Positions 34,175 through 43,163 of a stretch of DNA of 43,310 nt are shown one piece after another (within the stretch, counting starts at the first letter, position 1; every line of letters starts with the position of its first letter). The stretch comes from an uncultured Nitrospira sp. (GTDB lineage Bacteria > Nitrospirota > Nitrospiria > Nitrospirales > Nitrospiraceae), in the NCBI GenBank assembly GCA_902500785.1, contig CABVRW010000018.1:19582-62891 (forward strand), in the 5' to 3' direction. A program made the translations under genes and the position numbers. The notes beneath the pieces are model-generated. The model worked only from the letters and a program-made list of their open reading frames with translations, was not told the origin of the DNA and did not search any database.

Positions 34175-35575
34175 ATGGCGCTGTTTCGCGAATATGATCT
34201 GAGAGGCATTGTCGGAGAAGAACTCACCGAAGCAATCGCCGAGCAAGTGGGGCGAGCCTATGCCACCATGGCCCGGGAACAGGGAGCATCACGAATCAGC
34301 CTCGGGAGAGACGGCAGGCTGAGCTCGCCCGGGTTGCAAGAGGCCTTGGTTCGCGGACTGTTGGCCGGCGGGCTTGATGTGGTCGACTTGGGGCTCTGTG
34401 CCTCTCCGCTCCTGTACTTTTCATTATTTACCTTGCCGGTGGACGGTGGGATCATGATCACCGGCAGCCACAACGCCGCTGAATACAATGGCTTTAAGAT
34501 CTGCATCGGGAAAGAAGCGATTCACGGGGAAGAGATTCAGCGATTGCGGCGGGTCATGGAAGCCGGTCAATTCACGGCTGGTTCCGGTCGGCTCTCCGCC
34601 CATCCCATCATTCCCGATTACTTGCACCATCTCAAAACGAACTTTGCCGGCGTGCGGGCCGACCATCTCCATGTCGTGATCGATTGCGGCAACGGCGCGG
34701 CCTCGTTGGTGGCCAAGCAGGCGCTCGAGCAGATGGGGTGCCGCGTCACCGGACTCTATGATGAATTGGACGGACGATTCCCCAATCACCATCCTGACCC
34801 CACGGTCGTGGAAAACCTTCAGGATTTGATCGCGACGGTGAAGGAGCAGAAGGCCGATGTCGGCATCGGCTACGACGGAGACGCCGACCGGATCGGTGCG
34901 GTCGACGAACGGGGAGAAATTCTTTGGGGCGATCGACTGATGATTGTGTACGCGCGGGATATCCTTGCCGAGCGGCCCGGCACTACGTTTATCTCCGAGG
35001 TCAAGGCCTCGCAATGTTTGTATGACGACATCGCGGCGAAGGGCGGACGGCCGATCATGTGGAAAACCGGCCACTCGCTGATGAAGGCCAAGCTGAAAGC
35101 CGAGTCCGCAGTCCTGGCCGGAGAAATGTCCGGCCATATGTTTTTTGCCGATCGCTATTTCGGTTTCGATGATGCCATCTATGCGTCCTGCCGCTTGGTT
35201 GAGATTCTGGCCAAAACCAAACAGTCGCTCTCCAGTTTAGTCGCCGACCTTCCCCAGACGACGGTGACGCCGGAGATTCGCGTTGACTGTCCCGATGCGT
35301 TGAAGTTTCAACTGGTCGATCAGGTGCGAGCGCAATTGACGGCCTACCTCGCTGACGGTCAGCCGGTCGGCGCGTCGAATCTTCGCCTGCGTGAGTTGGT
35401 GACGATCGACGGCGTCCGCGCGATTTTTGATGATGGATGGGGCCTGATCCGAGCCTCCAATACGCAGCCAGCGCTGGTCCTCCGGTTTGAAGCTCCCTCG
35501 CCGGCCCGGCTGGATGTGATTCGCGCGACCATCGAAACCGAGCTCGCGCAGGCACGACGTGTTCTGTCGGCATAA
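34175..35575 (+). CDS. manB: Phosphomannomutase / phosphoglucomutase
   Basis: A 466-residue alpha-D-phosphohexomutase that interconverts mannose-6-phosphate and mannose-1-phosphate (often glucose phosphates too). Key sites in order: ISLGRDGRLSSPGL; the phosphoserine loop TGSHNAAEYNG with Ser98; the Mg site GYDGDADRIG (Asp234, Asp236, Asp238); the sugar-specificity loop GEMSGHMFF; and the C-terminal phosphate-binding GLIRASNTQPALVLRFEA. The length and the GEMSGH loop fit the AlgC/ManB type with dual specificity. GGAG sits about six bases before ATG 34,175. With ManC it closes the path from fructose-6-phosphate to GDP-mannose. The stop overlaps the next start by 17 bases. Confidence 0.94.
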   Translation: MALFREYDLRGIVGEELTEAIAEQVGRAYATMAREQGASRISLGRDGRLSSPGLQEALVRGLLAGGLDVVDLGLCASPLLYFSLFTLPVDGGIMITGSHNAAEYNGFKICIGKEAIHGEEIQRLRRVMEAGQFTAGSGRLSAHPIIPDYLHHLKTNFAGVRADHLHVVIDCGNGAASLVAKQALEQMGCRVTGLYDELDGRFPNHHPDPTVVENLQDLIATVKEQKADVGIGYDGDADRIGAVDERGEILWGDRLMIVYARDILAERPGTTFISEVKASQCLYDDIAAKGGRPIMWKTGHSLMKAKLKAESAVLAGEMSGHMFFADRYFGFDDAIYASCRLVEILAKTKQSLSSLVADLPQTTVTPEIRVDCPDALKFQLVDQVRAQLTAYLADGQPVGASNLRLRELVTIDGVRAIFDDGWGLIRASNTQPALVLRFEAPSPARLDVIRATIETELAQARRVLSA

Positions 35576-36389
35576 CGTACTATTCTCTTCTGCCTCAGTC
35601 CGAGCCATCCTGTTTTTTGCTGTCGTGATCGTGGCTCCAATCGTTTCTTCCGGTCCGTCGCTGTCTCACGCGTCAACAGATGGGCAGCTCCTCGCGCCGG
35701 TCGCGCTCCCCTTTGCCAACGGCGAACGACTTTCCTATGACGTGACCTGGTTGGGGATGCGCGCAGGAATTGCGACCATGGTCGTTCAGGAATATTCAGA
35801 CGAGCTTGGCCGGCAGCAGCTCATTTTTGCCATGACGGCTCGATCAAGCCCCACCGTCACCAAGTTCTATCCCGTTGAGAACCGCGGGGTGTCCATCGTC
35901 GATCTCGAGACCTTTTTGCCCAGACACATGACGTTTGCACGCCGTGAGGGGAAGCGGTTCAATGATTTCGACTATACCTTCCGGCACAGCGAAGGTCTGG
36001 TCACCGCCGTGAAAGACGGGAAAACCGACGAACTGCCGATTCCTCCCGATGCGCAGGATGCCATGTCCTGTTTATACTATGTGCGCAAGGTCCTGCCGTT
36101 CGTGCCGGGGGCGTCTCTGACGATGACCGTGCATCACGACAAGAAAAACTATAAGATGGATGTCCGGGTCGAAGCCATTGAAACATTGGAAGGTAGATGG
36201 GGGAAACAACAGACGGCCCGGGTCGTGGTCATCATGCCGTTTCAGGGAATTTTCCTCAATGAGGGCAACATTCGCGTCTGGTTTACGACCGATGAGCACC
36301 GGGTGCCCGTCCGAATGAAGGCCAAGGTTGTGGTGGGCTCGATCGTGGCTGAATTGACGGAAGGGTATGGTTCGGCCGGCCATCCGTAA
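35559..36389 (+). CDS. DUF3108-type exported protein
   Basis: A 276-residue protein with a Sec-type leader (AILFFAVVIVAPIVSSGPSL, cleavage probably near SHAS), so it should be periplasmic or envelope-located. The mature part is beta-rich with GERLSYDVTWLGMRAGIATM, FYPVENRGVSIVD, MTFARREGKRFNDFDYTF, LPFVPGASLTM and EGNIRVWFTTDEHRVPVRMKAK, the repeated pattern of the DUF3108 family, whose function is unknown. The start used is GTG 35,559, overlapping manB by 17 bases; a shorter start would damage the leader. Its place at the end of the kdsC-manC-manB run suggests co-transcription and perhaps a role in envelope or polysaccharide handling, but this is weak inference. Confidence 0.8.
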   Translation: MFCRHNVLFSSASVRAILFFAVVIVAPIVSSGPSLSHASTDGQLLAPVALPFANGERLSYDVTWLGMRAGIATMVVQEYSDELGRQQLIFAMTARSSPTVTKFYPVENRGVSIVDLETFLPRHMTFARREGKRFNDFDYTFRHSEGLVTAVKDGKTDELPIPPDAQDAMSCLYYVRKVLPFVPGASLTMTVHHDKKNYKMDVRVEAIETLEGRWGKQQTARVVVIMPFQGIFLNEGNIRVWFTTDEHRVPVRMKAKVVVGSIVAELTEGYGSAGHP

Positions 36390-36404
36390 GGCATCGCTCT
36401 CGGT

Positions 36405-36433
36405 TTGCTCGCTCGGCCAGAAACCGCTATAAT
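36405..36433 (+). promoter_or_regulatory. Candidate sigma-70 promoter of fbp
   Basis: A perfect TATAAT at 36,428-36,433 lies 17 bases after TTGCTC at 36,405-36,410. Transcription would begin near 36,440, about 83 bases before the fbp ATG and just ahead of the hairpin at 36,452. This is the best promoter match noticed in the window. It separates the sugar-nucleotide genes from the fbp-aldolase pair. Not tested. Confidence 0.55.
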
Positions 36434-36451
36434 CGCGCCAAGTTCAAGGGG

Positions 36452-36477
36452 AGGGCTTCGGCTCTGTCCGAAGCCCT
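36452..36477 (+). terminator. Strong hairpin between the DUF3108 gene and fbp
   Basis: A perfect 10-base inverted repeat, AGGGCTTCGG and CCGAAGCCCT, with a six-base loop CTCTGT. The following bases TTGTCGTTT are only moderately T-rich, so termination may be partial. Read from upstream it could end the manC-manB-DUF3108 transcript. Read from the TATAAT promoter at 36,428 it would lie in the first 40 bases of the fbp leader and could act as an attenuator or stability hairpin. Confidence 0.6.
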
Positions 36478-36522
36478 TGTCGTTTCGACCCATCGTCGTT
36501 CAGTTCATGAGGAACCCCGAGC

Positions 36523-37521
36523 ATGGCGAAGTTTCCCATTACGTTAAGCCGTTTTATTATCGAACAACAGGCTGCGCATCCCGAAGCGACCGGAGAATTC
36601 TCCGTCCTGCTGACCCAAATTGGCCTAGTCGGCAAAATGATTGCTCATGACTTACGCCGAGCCGGATTGAACAAAATCCTCGGCACCACCGGAGAGACCA
36701 ATATCCAAGGTGAGGTCGTCAAGAAGCTCGATCAGATCGCAAATGATACCTTCGTTCGCGTGTTCGAACACAGCGGCCTCGTGTGCGTCTTGGCTTCTGA
36801 AGAGATGGAAAAACCTCTGAAAATGGTCCACGAAGGAGCTAAATACATGTTATTGGTCGATCCGCTGGACGGATCCTCCAATACCGATGTCAACATGCCA
36901 TTGGGAGCAATTTTCTCTATCCGCAGATCGAGGATGGGGCAGCGACGGCCTGTGGAGGACGAGTTGCTTCAAAAAGGGACTGAGCAGATAGCCGCAGGAT
37001 ACGTGTTGTACGGGGCGAGCACCATGCTCGTGTTCACGGTCGGGCAGGGTGTGCATGGCTTCACGCTTGAACCGTCCATCGGGGAATATCTCCTGTCCAA
37101 CGAGAACATTCGGATTCCTTCAAGGGGCAAGGTCTATTCAGTCAATGAGGGGAACTACCACCGATGGCCAGCCGGGACACAGAAATATCTCGATCATCTG
37201 AAAATGCAGGACAAGGCGACCGGGCGTCCCTATAGCGGGCGATATAGCGGGTGTTTGGTCGCGGATGTTCATCGCATACTCTTGGGTGGCGGCATCTATC
37301 TGTATCCGGGTGAGAATGACAAGCCGGAAGGAAAACTGCGATTGATGTACGAGGGAAATCCGCTTGCCATGGTCGTGGAACAGGCCGGGGGTAAGGCGAC
37401 GACGGGGATGATGCGCATTCTCGACGTTGAACCGAAGGCCCTCCATCAGAGGGTTCCATTGATCATTGGGAGTGCCGAGGATGTCGGCCAGGCGGAGGCC
37501 TGCATACAAGGACGTGCGTAA
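36523..37521 (+). CDS. fbp: Class 1 fructose-1,6-bisphosphatase
   Basis: A 332-residue cytoplasmic enzyme that dephosphorylates fructose-1,6-bisphosphate to fructose-6-phosphate in gluconeogenesis. Diagnostic sites are ASEEMEKP (metal-binding Glu), the VDPLDGSSNTDVNMPLG signature starting at Asp113 (Asp113, Asp116, Gly117, Ser118), GYVLYGASTMLVFTVG, the RYSGCLVADVHRIL substrate region and a late KLRLMYEGNPLAMVVEQAGG. The length is standard. ATG 36,523 has GAGGA in the expected area. It is followed after about 36 bases by the aldolase, the enzyme one step earlier in gluconeogenesis, so the two should be co-expressed. Both would feed fructose-6-phosphate to ManC. Confidence 0.96.
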   Translation: MAKFPITLSRFIIEQQAAHPEATGEFSVLLTQIGLVGKMIAHDLRRAGLNKILGTTGETNIQGEVVKKLDQIANDTFVRVFEHSGLVCVLASEEMEKPLKMVHEGAKYMLLVDPLDGSSNTDVNMPLGAIFSIRRSRMGQRRPVEDELLQKGTEQIAAGYVLYGASTMLVFTVGQGVHGFTLEPSIGEYLLSNENIRIPSRGKVYSVNEGNYHRWPAGTQKYLDHLKMQDKATGRPYSGRYSGCLVADVHRILLGGGIYLYPGENDKPEGKLRLMYEGNPLAMVVEQAGGKATTGMMRILDVEPKALHQRVPLIIGSAEDVGQAEACIQGRA

Positions 37522-37557
37522 CCACAACTGTGACTGAGGTCTGTTGGGAGGTTGATT

Positions 37558-38481
37558 ATGAGCAATCGGGTCCAGGAAATCCTGAGCTGGTATGAGAGTG
37601 ACAATGCGGGGACAAAGACAAACATCGCTCGGCTGCTGACCCACGGGAAGTTGGCGGGGACGGGCAAATTGGTTATCCTGCCGGTGGATCAGGGGTTCGA
37701 GCATGGTCCGGCCAGAAGTTTTGCCCCTAATGCCGGCGGGTACAATCCGCATTACCATTTTCAGCTCGCGCTCGATGCCGGGTGCAACGCGTACGCGGCT
37801 CCACTTGGGTTCATCGAGGCCGGTGCCAGCCATTTCGCCGGAAGAATTCCACTCATCCTGAAGCTGAACAGCCACGATACGCTCCACGACGAGAAGGATC
37901 CGATGCCGTCGGTGACCGGTAGTGTGCGGGAAGCCTTGAGATTGGGTTGTTCGGCGGTCGGCTTCACGATTTATCCGGGGTCGTCCCACTGCAATGCCAT
38001 GTATGAACAACTGCAGGCGATTGCGGAAGAGGCCAAGGGCTGCGGGTTGGCCGTCGTGGTCTGGTCCTACCCGCGGGGGTCAGGATTGAGTAAGGAAGGT
38101 GAAACGGCCTTGGACATAGTGGCGTATGCCGCGCAGATCGCCGCGCAACTGGGGGCGCATATCATCAAGGTCAAATTACCCACCACCCATTTGGAACAGG
38201 CGGCCGCCAAGAAGGTATATGAAGCCGAAAAGGTCCCGATCGCGACATTGGCGGAACGGGTCAAACATATCGTGCAGAGTTCATTCGACGGACGCCGGAT
38301 CGTCATCTTCTCCGGCGGCGCGAAGAGCGACGAGAAAACGGTGTTCGATGAAGTGCGCGCGATTCGCGACGGCGGAGGATTCGGATCGATTATAGGCCGA
38401 AATTCGTTCCAACGCCCCAAAGCCGACGCTGTCAAGTTTTTGAACACCATCATGGGCCTATATGCGGGCGAGAAGCCCTAA
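37558..38481 (+). CDS. fbaB: Class I fructose-bisphosphate aldolase, DhnA type
   Basis: A 307-residue Schiff-base aldolase of the DhnA/archaeal type that joins dihydroxyacetone phosphate and glyceraldehyde-3-phosphate. It carries VILPVDQGFEHGPARSF near the N-terminus, LKLNSHDTL, AVGFTIYPGSSH, the VVVWSYPRGSGL segment, the lysine strand HIIKVKLPTTH (Lys204 or Lys206 as Schiff-base former) and the phosphate loop FSGGAKSDEKT. The frame is open back to TTG 37,552, but ATG 37,558 has GGGAGG at 37,546-37,551 six bases upstream. It pairs with fbp just before it, a combination suited to an autotroph running gluconeogenesis from triose phosphates. Confidence 0.93.
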   Translation: MSNRVQEILSWYESDNAGTKTNIARLLTHGKLAGTGKLVILPVDQGFEHGPARSFAPNAGGYNPHYHFQLALDAGCNAYAAPLGFIEAGASHFAGRIPLILKLNSHDTLHDEKDPMPSVTGSVREALRLGCSAVGFTIYPGSSHCNAMYEQLQAIAEEAKGCGLAVVVWSYPRGSGLSKEGETALDIVAYAAQIAAQLGAHIIKVKLPTTHLEQAAAKKVYEAEKVPIATLAERVKHIVQSSFDGRRIVIFSGGAKSDEKTVFDEVRAIRDGGGFGSIIGRNSFQRPKADAVKFLNTIMGLYAGEKP

Positions 38482-38508
38482 TCGGCTGGACACCCGAGAC
38501 GAATCACT

Positions 38509-40053
38509 ATGGACGACTTTCGCCACCCAATGGAACAGAAGCCCGCAATGCGGTCCTGGATAGTTCCCGGACTGCTCGTGATCGCGGGCGTGCTCATCGG
38601 AGTCATCTTGGCTTCCGATTTCGGCTGGTTGCCGACGGGCCATGCGGTTCCGGAACCGCTTTCTGTACCTCCTGCCAGACCGGTCTCCACGGCGGTGCAG
38701 CCCACGCTACCCGGCGCGGGTGGCCAGAGTTTCGTCGATGTCGCCAAAATCGTCAAACCGGCGGTTGTGAATATTTTTGCGACGCGGAACGGATCAAGTG
38801 AAGAGGGGAAGAGCACCCCGTTTGAAGACCCATTCTTCAGGCGCTTCTTCGGCGAGGAATGGATGAAGCGTTTTGAGGCACCCAAGGAACGCAAAGAACG
38901 GGGATTGGGATCCGGAGTCATCGTCGACCAGAACGGCCTCATCATCACGAACAATCACGTGGTCAACAAGGCCGACGAGATCAAAGTGTTCCTCTCCGAC
39001 AAGCGCGAGTTCAAGGCGAAGCTGGTCGGCACGGATGCCAAGACCGACGTCGCCGTGCTCAAAATCGAGGCGAGCGGATTGCCGACCATAGCCTGGGCTG
39101 ATTCCGACAAGCTGGAGGTCGGGGAGTTTGTCCTGGCGGTGGGGAACCCCTTCGGGCTGACGCAGACGGTGACGTTGGGAATCGTCAGTGCCCTTGGTCG
39201 CGCGGCCGGCATCGCTGAATACGAAGATTTCATTCAGACCGATGCGGCGATCAACCCTGGAAATTCAGGGGGCGCGCTGGTAAACGTGCGCGGCGAACTG
39301 GTCGGCATCAACACGGCCATTTATAGCCAGAGCGGGGGAAATATGGGAATCGGCTTTGCCGTTCCGAGCAACATGGCCCATTCCATCATGGAGCAGCTGG
39401 TTCAGCACGGCAAAGTGGTGCGCGGCTGGTTAGGCGTCTCGATTCAAGAACTGACGCCTGAATTGTCGTCGCAGTTCGGCGTGCCGAAAGATGTGAAAGG
39501 CGTCCTCGTGAGTGATGTCATGGATGACAGTCCGGCCAAGAAAGCCGGTTTCGAGCGTGGCGATGTCATCGTCGACTACGATGGAAAACCGATGGATTCG
39601 CCGGCCCACTTGCGAAATGCCGTGGCCCAGACAATGGTGGGGAAGAAGGTCACGGTGAAGATCATCCGTGAAAAGAAGCCCAAGTCCATCGATCTTACCA
39701 TTGCCGAGCAACCGAAGAACCTGGCGCAAGCGGGCGTGGAAGAAGGCGGAGAGTCCGTGGCGCCTGCCGGACTACTCTCGGATATCGAGGTGAGGGAGCT
39801 GAACACGGAACTGGCCGGCCGGTATGGCCTGAAACAGAGTGATCGCGGAGTGGTGGTCGTGCGGGTGAAGTCGGGGAGTTCCGCGGAAGAGGCCGGGGTG
39901 CGTGAAGGGGATCTTGTGTTGGAGGTGAATCGAAAATCAGTGGGTACAGTAAAGGCGTACGAACATGTCGCCGCCAATTTGCCGAAAGACCAATCGGTGT
40001 TGCTCCTGTTGAAACGGCAGGGGCGAGCCATTTATCTGACGCTGAGGCCGTGA
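38509..40053 (+). CDS. HtrA/DegP-family periplasmic serine protease
   Basis: A 514-residue envelope quality-control protease. An N-terminal hydrophobic segment ([20 protein letters not shown], about residues 19-38) serves as signal or membrane anchor. The chymotrypsin-like domain has the full triad: His150 in ITNNHVV, Asp180 in TDVAVLKIE and Ser253 in [11 protein letters not shown]. Two PDZ domains follow, with [20 protein letters not shown] (about 305-395) and [19 protein letters not shown] (about 425-510). The length and two PDZ copies match the Do family (DegP/DegQ/MucD). It starts 27 bases after the aldolase stop. It is probably not dedicated to the polysaccharide. Whether it stays anchored or is cleaved is unclear. 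Confidence 0.94.
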   Translation: MDDFRHPMEQKPAMRSWIVPGLLVIAGVLIGVILASDFGWLPTGHAVPEPLSVPPARPVSTAVQPTLPGAGGQSFVDVAKIVKPAVVNIFATRNGSSEEGKSTPFEDPFFRRFFGEEWMKRFEAPKERKERGLGSGVIVDQNGLIITNNHVVNKADEIKVFLSDKREFKAKLVGTDAKTDVAVLKIEASGLPTIAWADSDKLEVGEFVLAVGNPFGLTQTVTLGIVSALGRAAGIAEYEDFIQTDAAINPGNSGGALVNVRGELVGINTAIYSQSGGNMGIGFAVPSNMAHSIMEQLVQHGKVVRGWLGVSIQELTPELSSQFGVPKDVKGVLVSDVMDDSPAKKAGFERGDVIVDYDGKPMDSPAHLRNAVAQTMVGKKVTVKIIREKKPKSIDLTIAEQPKNLAQAGVEEGGESVAPAGLLSDIEVRELNTELAGRYGLKQSDRGVVVVRVKSGSSAEEAGVREGDLVLEVNRKSVGTVKAYEHVAANLPKDQSVLLLLKRQGRAIYLTLRP

Positions 40054-40089
40054 TTGCTCCGAATCGTCCGTTCGGGGTGAATCACAGAG

Positions 40090-40095
40090 AGGAGG
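40090..40095 (+). promoter_or_regulatory. Ribosome-binding site that fixes the PIN/TRAM start
   Basis: AGGAGG lies eight bases before ATG 40,104. The frame remains open to a GTG at 40,050, but this site and the hydrophobic helix beginning just after the ATG show that the shorter form is the real one. Confidence 0.8.
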
Positions 40096-40103
40096 CAAAC
40101 AGT

Positions 40104-41129
40104 ATGGTAACACGGGCCATATTTGTTCTGCTCAGCGCTCTTGCCGGCATGGCCTTGTTTCTGCGGGCCCAGGATCCAAATCGCGAATTCCTGTTGATGG
40201 GGATGGGAATAGGTGGGGTGGCAGGCGGACTCATTCTGGCGAGCGAATACGCGCTTCGAAGACTTTCATTCGGCATTATTCTCGGCGGTGCCGTAGGGCT
40301 CGCGGGCGGCCTTATCCTGACGGGTCTGGTGGAATGGGTGGGCAGTGCGGTCTTCGATGTAGAGACCTTTCTATTTCATATCGGCGGGTTGGTGTTTTTA
40401 TTAGGCTTGCCCTACTTGGGTCTGGCCATGGGAGCCCGGTTCGGCAACGAACAGTTTCCCGGCCTGGATCAAGGGGCGCCGGTAGCCGGGACGTCCAATG
40501 CCAGCCTCAAGGTGCTGGATACGAGCGTCATCATCGACGGCCGAGTCGCCGACCTCTGTGAGACAGGGTTTCTAGAAGGACCGTTTCTGGTTCCCCATTT
40601 CATTTTGCATGAATTACAGCATATCGCCGACTCATCCGACTCTCTCAAGCGGGCGCGCGGCCGACGCGGGTTGGATATTCTCAACAAGATTCAGAAAATG
40701 CCGGACGTCGATGTTCGGATCATCGAAGAAGATTTCCCCCATGTGAAGGAAGTAGACGCCAAGCTCGTGGTCTTGGCCAAAAAAGTGGGGGGGCGCATCA
40801 TCACCAATGATTTGAATTTGAACAAAGTCGCCGAATTACAGGGTGTCCGCGTGTTGAACATCAACGAACTGTGTAACGCCCTGCGTCCGGTGGTGTTGCC
40901 CGGTGAAACCATTCGAGTCTTCGTGTTGAAGGAAGGCAAAGAGGCAGGTCAGGGGGTCGCGTACTTGGATGATGGAACGATGATCGTCGTGGACAATGCG
41001 CGTCGCTGTATCGGCCGCAATGTGGATGTGACCGTGACCAGTGTGCTCCAAACGACGGCGGGGCGGATGATCTTCACCCGTTTGAAGGAAGAGTCTGAAC
41101 GGGAAGAGTATCAGGTCGCGCGTGGATAA
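40104..41129 (+). CDS. YacL-like membrane-anchored PIN/TRAM domain protein
   Basis: A 341-residue protein with four hydrophobic segments in the first 115 residues, then a cytoplasmic PIN nuclease-like domain ([56 protein letters not shown]; the acidic residues expected of a Mg-dependent nuclease are present), and a C-terminal TRAM domain ([33 protein letters not shown]) likely to bind RNA. This is the layout of Bacillus YacL, whose cellular role is not settled. As in Bacillus, it precedes ispD and ispF. The start is set by AGGAGG at 40,090. A membrane-tethered RNase role is plausible but inferred. Confidence 0.9.
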   Translation: MVTRAIFVLLSALAGMALFLRAQDPNREFLLMGMGIGGVAGGLILASEYALRRLSFGIILGGAVGLAGGLILTGLVEWVGSAVFDVETFLFHIGGLVFLLGLPYLGLAMGARFGNEQFPGLDQGAPVAGTSNASLKVLDTSVIIDGRVADLCETGFLEGPFLVPHFILHELQHIADSSDSLKRARGRRGLDILNKIQKMPDVDVRIIEEDFPHVKEVDAKLVVLAKKVGGRIITNDLNLNKVAELQGVRVLNINELCNALRPVVLPGETIRVFVLKEGKEAGQGVAYLDDGTMIVVDNARRCIGRNVDVTVTSVLQTTAGRMIFTRLKEESEREEYQVARG

Positions 41130-41158
41130 ATCGGCGTTAGGAAAGCCAGCAGCTCAGG

Positions 41159-41992
41159 GTGACTCGGTCTTACGCCTGTGGCGCGTATCGTGGTCGCGGA
41201 ATCGAACGCCGCCCGCCGCGCCCTGGTGCCTCTTCTGTGAGTGTGTCAGTGTCCTCTCGTGAGGAGCAACCGTCCTGGACAGGACCGCGTACGGTGGCGC
41301 TGGTCCCGGCCGCCGGTCGTGGACTTCGCATGGGAGGCCAGATCCCCAAGCAGTTTCTCTCCCTGGGGGGACAGCCGATTCTCGCGCAGTCTCTCCGCGT
41401 TCTCCAAGCCTCTCCGGTCATCCACGAAATCATCCTGGCGGTGCCTCCAGCGGAACGCCAGTATTGTCTGGATCATATTGTGGCGGGTGGTGAGTTTGGT
41501 AAGGTGACTAAGGTGGTGTCCGGCGGCGAGCACCGGCAAGATTCAGTTCGTCATGCCTTGGCAGAAGTGGGGAAGGACACGGAGATCGTTCTGGTGCATG
41601 ACGCGGTGCGCCCGTTTCTGACCGAGGACATGATTCGAAACGTCGTGCAGGCCGCCGTGGAGCACGGGGCGGCCATCATCGCGCTTCCGATGCGGGACAC
41701 AGTGAAACATGTCGGCGGCGGCGGGGTCATTGAACGGACGGTCGATCGGCGGCCCTTGTGGTTGGCGCAGACACCGCAGGCATTTCGTCGTGCTTGGTTG
41801 GAAGAGGGGCATCACAAGGCCCTATTAGGCGGCGTGCAAGCGACGGATGACGCCCACCTGGTGGAGTTGATCGGAAAGCCGGTTGTGGTCGTTGAAGGAA
41901 GCGGCGAAAACATCAAGGTGACGAGGCCGGAAGATCTCGTGATCGGAGAGGCGATTCTCCGTTCACGAACGACGGCGAGGAGCGCAGAATGA
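41159..41992 (+). CDS. ispD: 2-C-methyl-D-erythritol 4-phosphate cytidylyltransferase
   Basis: Third step of the MEP isoprenoid pathway, which also provides the undecaprenyl carrier used by the glycan locus: MEP plus CTP gives CDP-ME. The signatures are ALVPAAGRGLRMGGQIPKQ, VLVHDAVRPFL, LWLAQTPQAFRR and ATDDAHLVE. The start is uncertain. The frame opens at GTG 41,159, which gives 277 residues with an unusual Arg/Pro-rich front of about 45 residues. GTG 41,237 or GTG 41,294 would give lengths nearer the usual 230; no candidate has a strong ribosome-binding site. The stop overlaps the ispF ATG by four bases (ATGA). Confidence 0.92.
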   Translation: MTRSYACGAYRGRGIERRPPRPGASSVSVSVSSREEQPSWTGPRTVALVPAAGRGLRMGGQIPKQFLSLGGQPILAQSLRVLQASPVIHEIILAVPPAERQYCLDHIVAGGEFGKVTKVVSGGEHRQDSVRHALAEVGKDTEIVLVHDAVRPFLTEDMIRNVVQAAVEHGAAIIALPMRDTVKHVGGGGVIERTVDRRPLWLAQTPQAFRRAWLEEGHHKALLGGVQATDDAHLVELIGKPVVVVEGSGENIKVTRPEDLVIGEAILRSRTTARSAE

Positions 41993-42471
41993 CGGCTGTA
42001 CGTGTGGGCTGTGGGTGGGATATCCATCCGCTGGTCGCGGGGCGCAAGCTGATCTTGGGCGGGCTCGAAATTCCTCACCACAAGGGACTGCAAGGGCATT
42101 CCGATTCCGATGCCTTAGTGCATGCCATCTGCGATGCGCTGCTCGGCGCGATGGGAGAGGGAGATCTTGGACGGCACTATCCAAGTTCAGACCAACGGTT
42201 CAAGAACATTTCAAGCCTCACGTTGCTCGAAGACGTCGTGGGGAAGCTGCGCGCGAAGGGCTATCGTCTCGGCAATGTGGATAGCACCATTATTGCGCAG
42301 GCCCCGCGACTGAGCCCGCATTTGGCGGCCATGCAGAAAAACATCGCCGAGGTGCTTCAAGTCGATCCCGATCTCGTGAACGTCAAAGTCAAAAGCGGAG
42401 AAGGATTGGATGCGGTCGGACGCGAGGAAGCGGTCGCCGCTCAGGCCGTCTGTCTGATCGAGCGTGCCTGA
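41989..42471 (+). CDS. ispF: 2-C-methyl-D-erythritol 2,4-cyclodiphosphate synthase
   Basis: A 160-residue enzyme, the usual family length, that cyclises CDP-ME-2-phosphate to MEcPP in the MEP pathway. The metal ligands are visible in GCGWDIHPL (Asp11, His13) and [19 protein letters not shown], with the flexible-loop [10 protein letters not shown] and the C-terminal [20 protein letters not shown]. The ATG overlaps the ispD stop by four bases, which implies translational coupling of the two MEP enzymes. IspE is not in the window. Identification is firm. Confidence 0.96.
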   Translation: MTAVRVGCGWDIHPLVAGRKLILGGLEIPHHKGLQGHSDSDALVHAICDALLGAMGEGDLGRHYPSSDQRFKNISSLTLLEDVVGKLRAKGYRLGNVDSTIIAQAPRLSPHLAAMQKNIAEVLQVDPDLVNVKVKSGEGLDAVGREEAVAAQAVCLIERA

Positions 42472-42512
42472 CTTCGCGATATCGAGCCCGACTGTTGAGT
42501 CTGGTGCCACGT

Positions 42513-43163
42513 ATGTTCAAGACCATCTCTCAGGACCTCCAAGCGATTTTTGACCGGGATCCTGCCGCCACCAGCAGGCTTGAAGTCATTCTGACCTACG
42601 CGGGATTCCATGCGTTGCTGGCCTATCGGCTCGCCCATTGGTTGAAAGGACGCCAGGTGCCGTTCGTGCCGCGGGCGATCTCCCAGCTGGCCCGTTGGCT
42701 GACTGGAATTGAGATCCATCCCTCGGCGAAGATCGGGGCGCGTTTTTTTATCGACCACGGTATGGGTGTGGTCATCGGAGAAACGGCTGAGGTCGGAGAC
42801 CATGTCACCCTGTTTCAGGGCGTAACCCTGGGTGGAACAGGGAAAGAGCGCGGCAAGCGCCATCCGACACTCGGCAATCACGTCGTCGTCGGGGCAGGGG
42901 CAAAAATTCTGGGCGGGATTACGATCGGCGATAATGTGAAAATCGGCGCGAATTCCGTCGTCTTGAAGTCAGTTCCCCCGAATTCGACCGTGATCGGCGT
43001 GCCCGCCAGGATCATCAAGTCGCAAGGCGAGCGGCTGCCCGATGCGACCATGGACCATACGAATATGCCGGACCCGATCGCCGATCGATTCGCCGCTCTT
43101 GAAATCGAACTGATCGAATTGCGAAAGAAACTCGAAAACCGAGATGCCAACAGCCCTCGCTAA
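42513..43163 (+). CDS. cysE: Serine O-acetyltransferase
   Basis: A 216-residue enzyme making O-acetyl-L-serine from serine and acetyl-CoA, the first step of cysteine synthesis. The short N-terminal helical domain is of the EpsC/short CysE type. The left-handed beta-helix has [35 protein letters not shown], the [15 protein letters not shown] active-site region, and hexapeptide repeats [18 protein letters not shown] and [11 protein letters not shown], ending [10 protein letters not shown]. The frame is open to TTG 42,495, but ATG 42,513 fits the family N-terminus better. The order YacL-ispD-ispF-cysE is the Bacillus order with gltX missing; cysS would be the expected next gene past the window. 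Confidence 0.93.
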   Translation: MFKTISQDLQAIFDRDPAATSRLEVILTYAGFHALLAYRLAHWLKGRQVPFVPRAISQLARWLTGIEIHPSAKIGARFFIDHGMGVVIGETAEVGDHVTLFQGVTLGGTGKERGKRHPTLGNHVVVGAGAKILGGITIGDNVKIGANSVVLKSVPPNSTVIGVPARIIKSQGERLPDATMDHTNMPDPIADRFAALEIELIELRKKLENRDANSPR

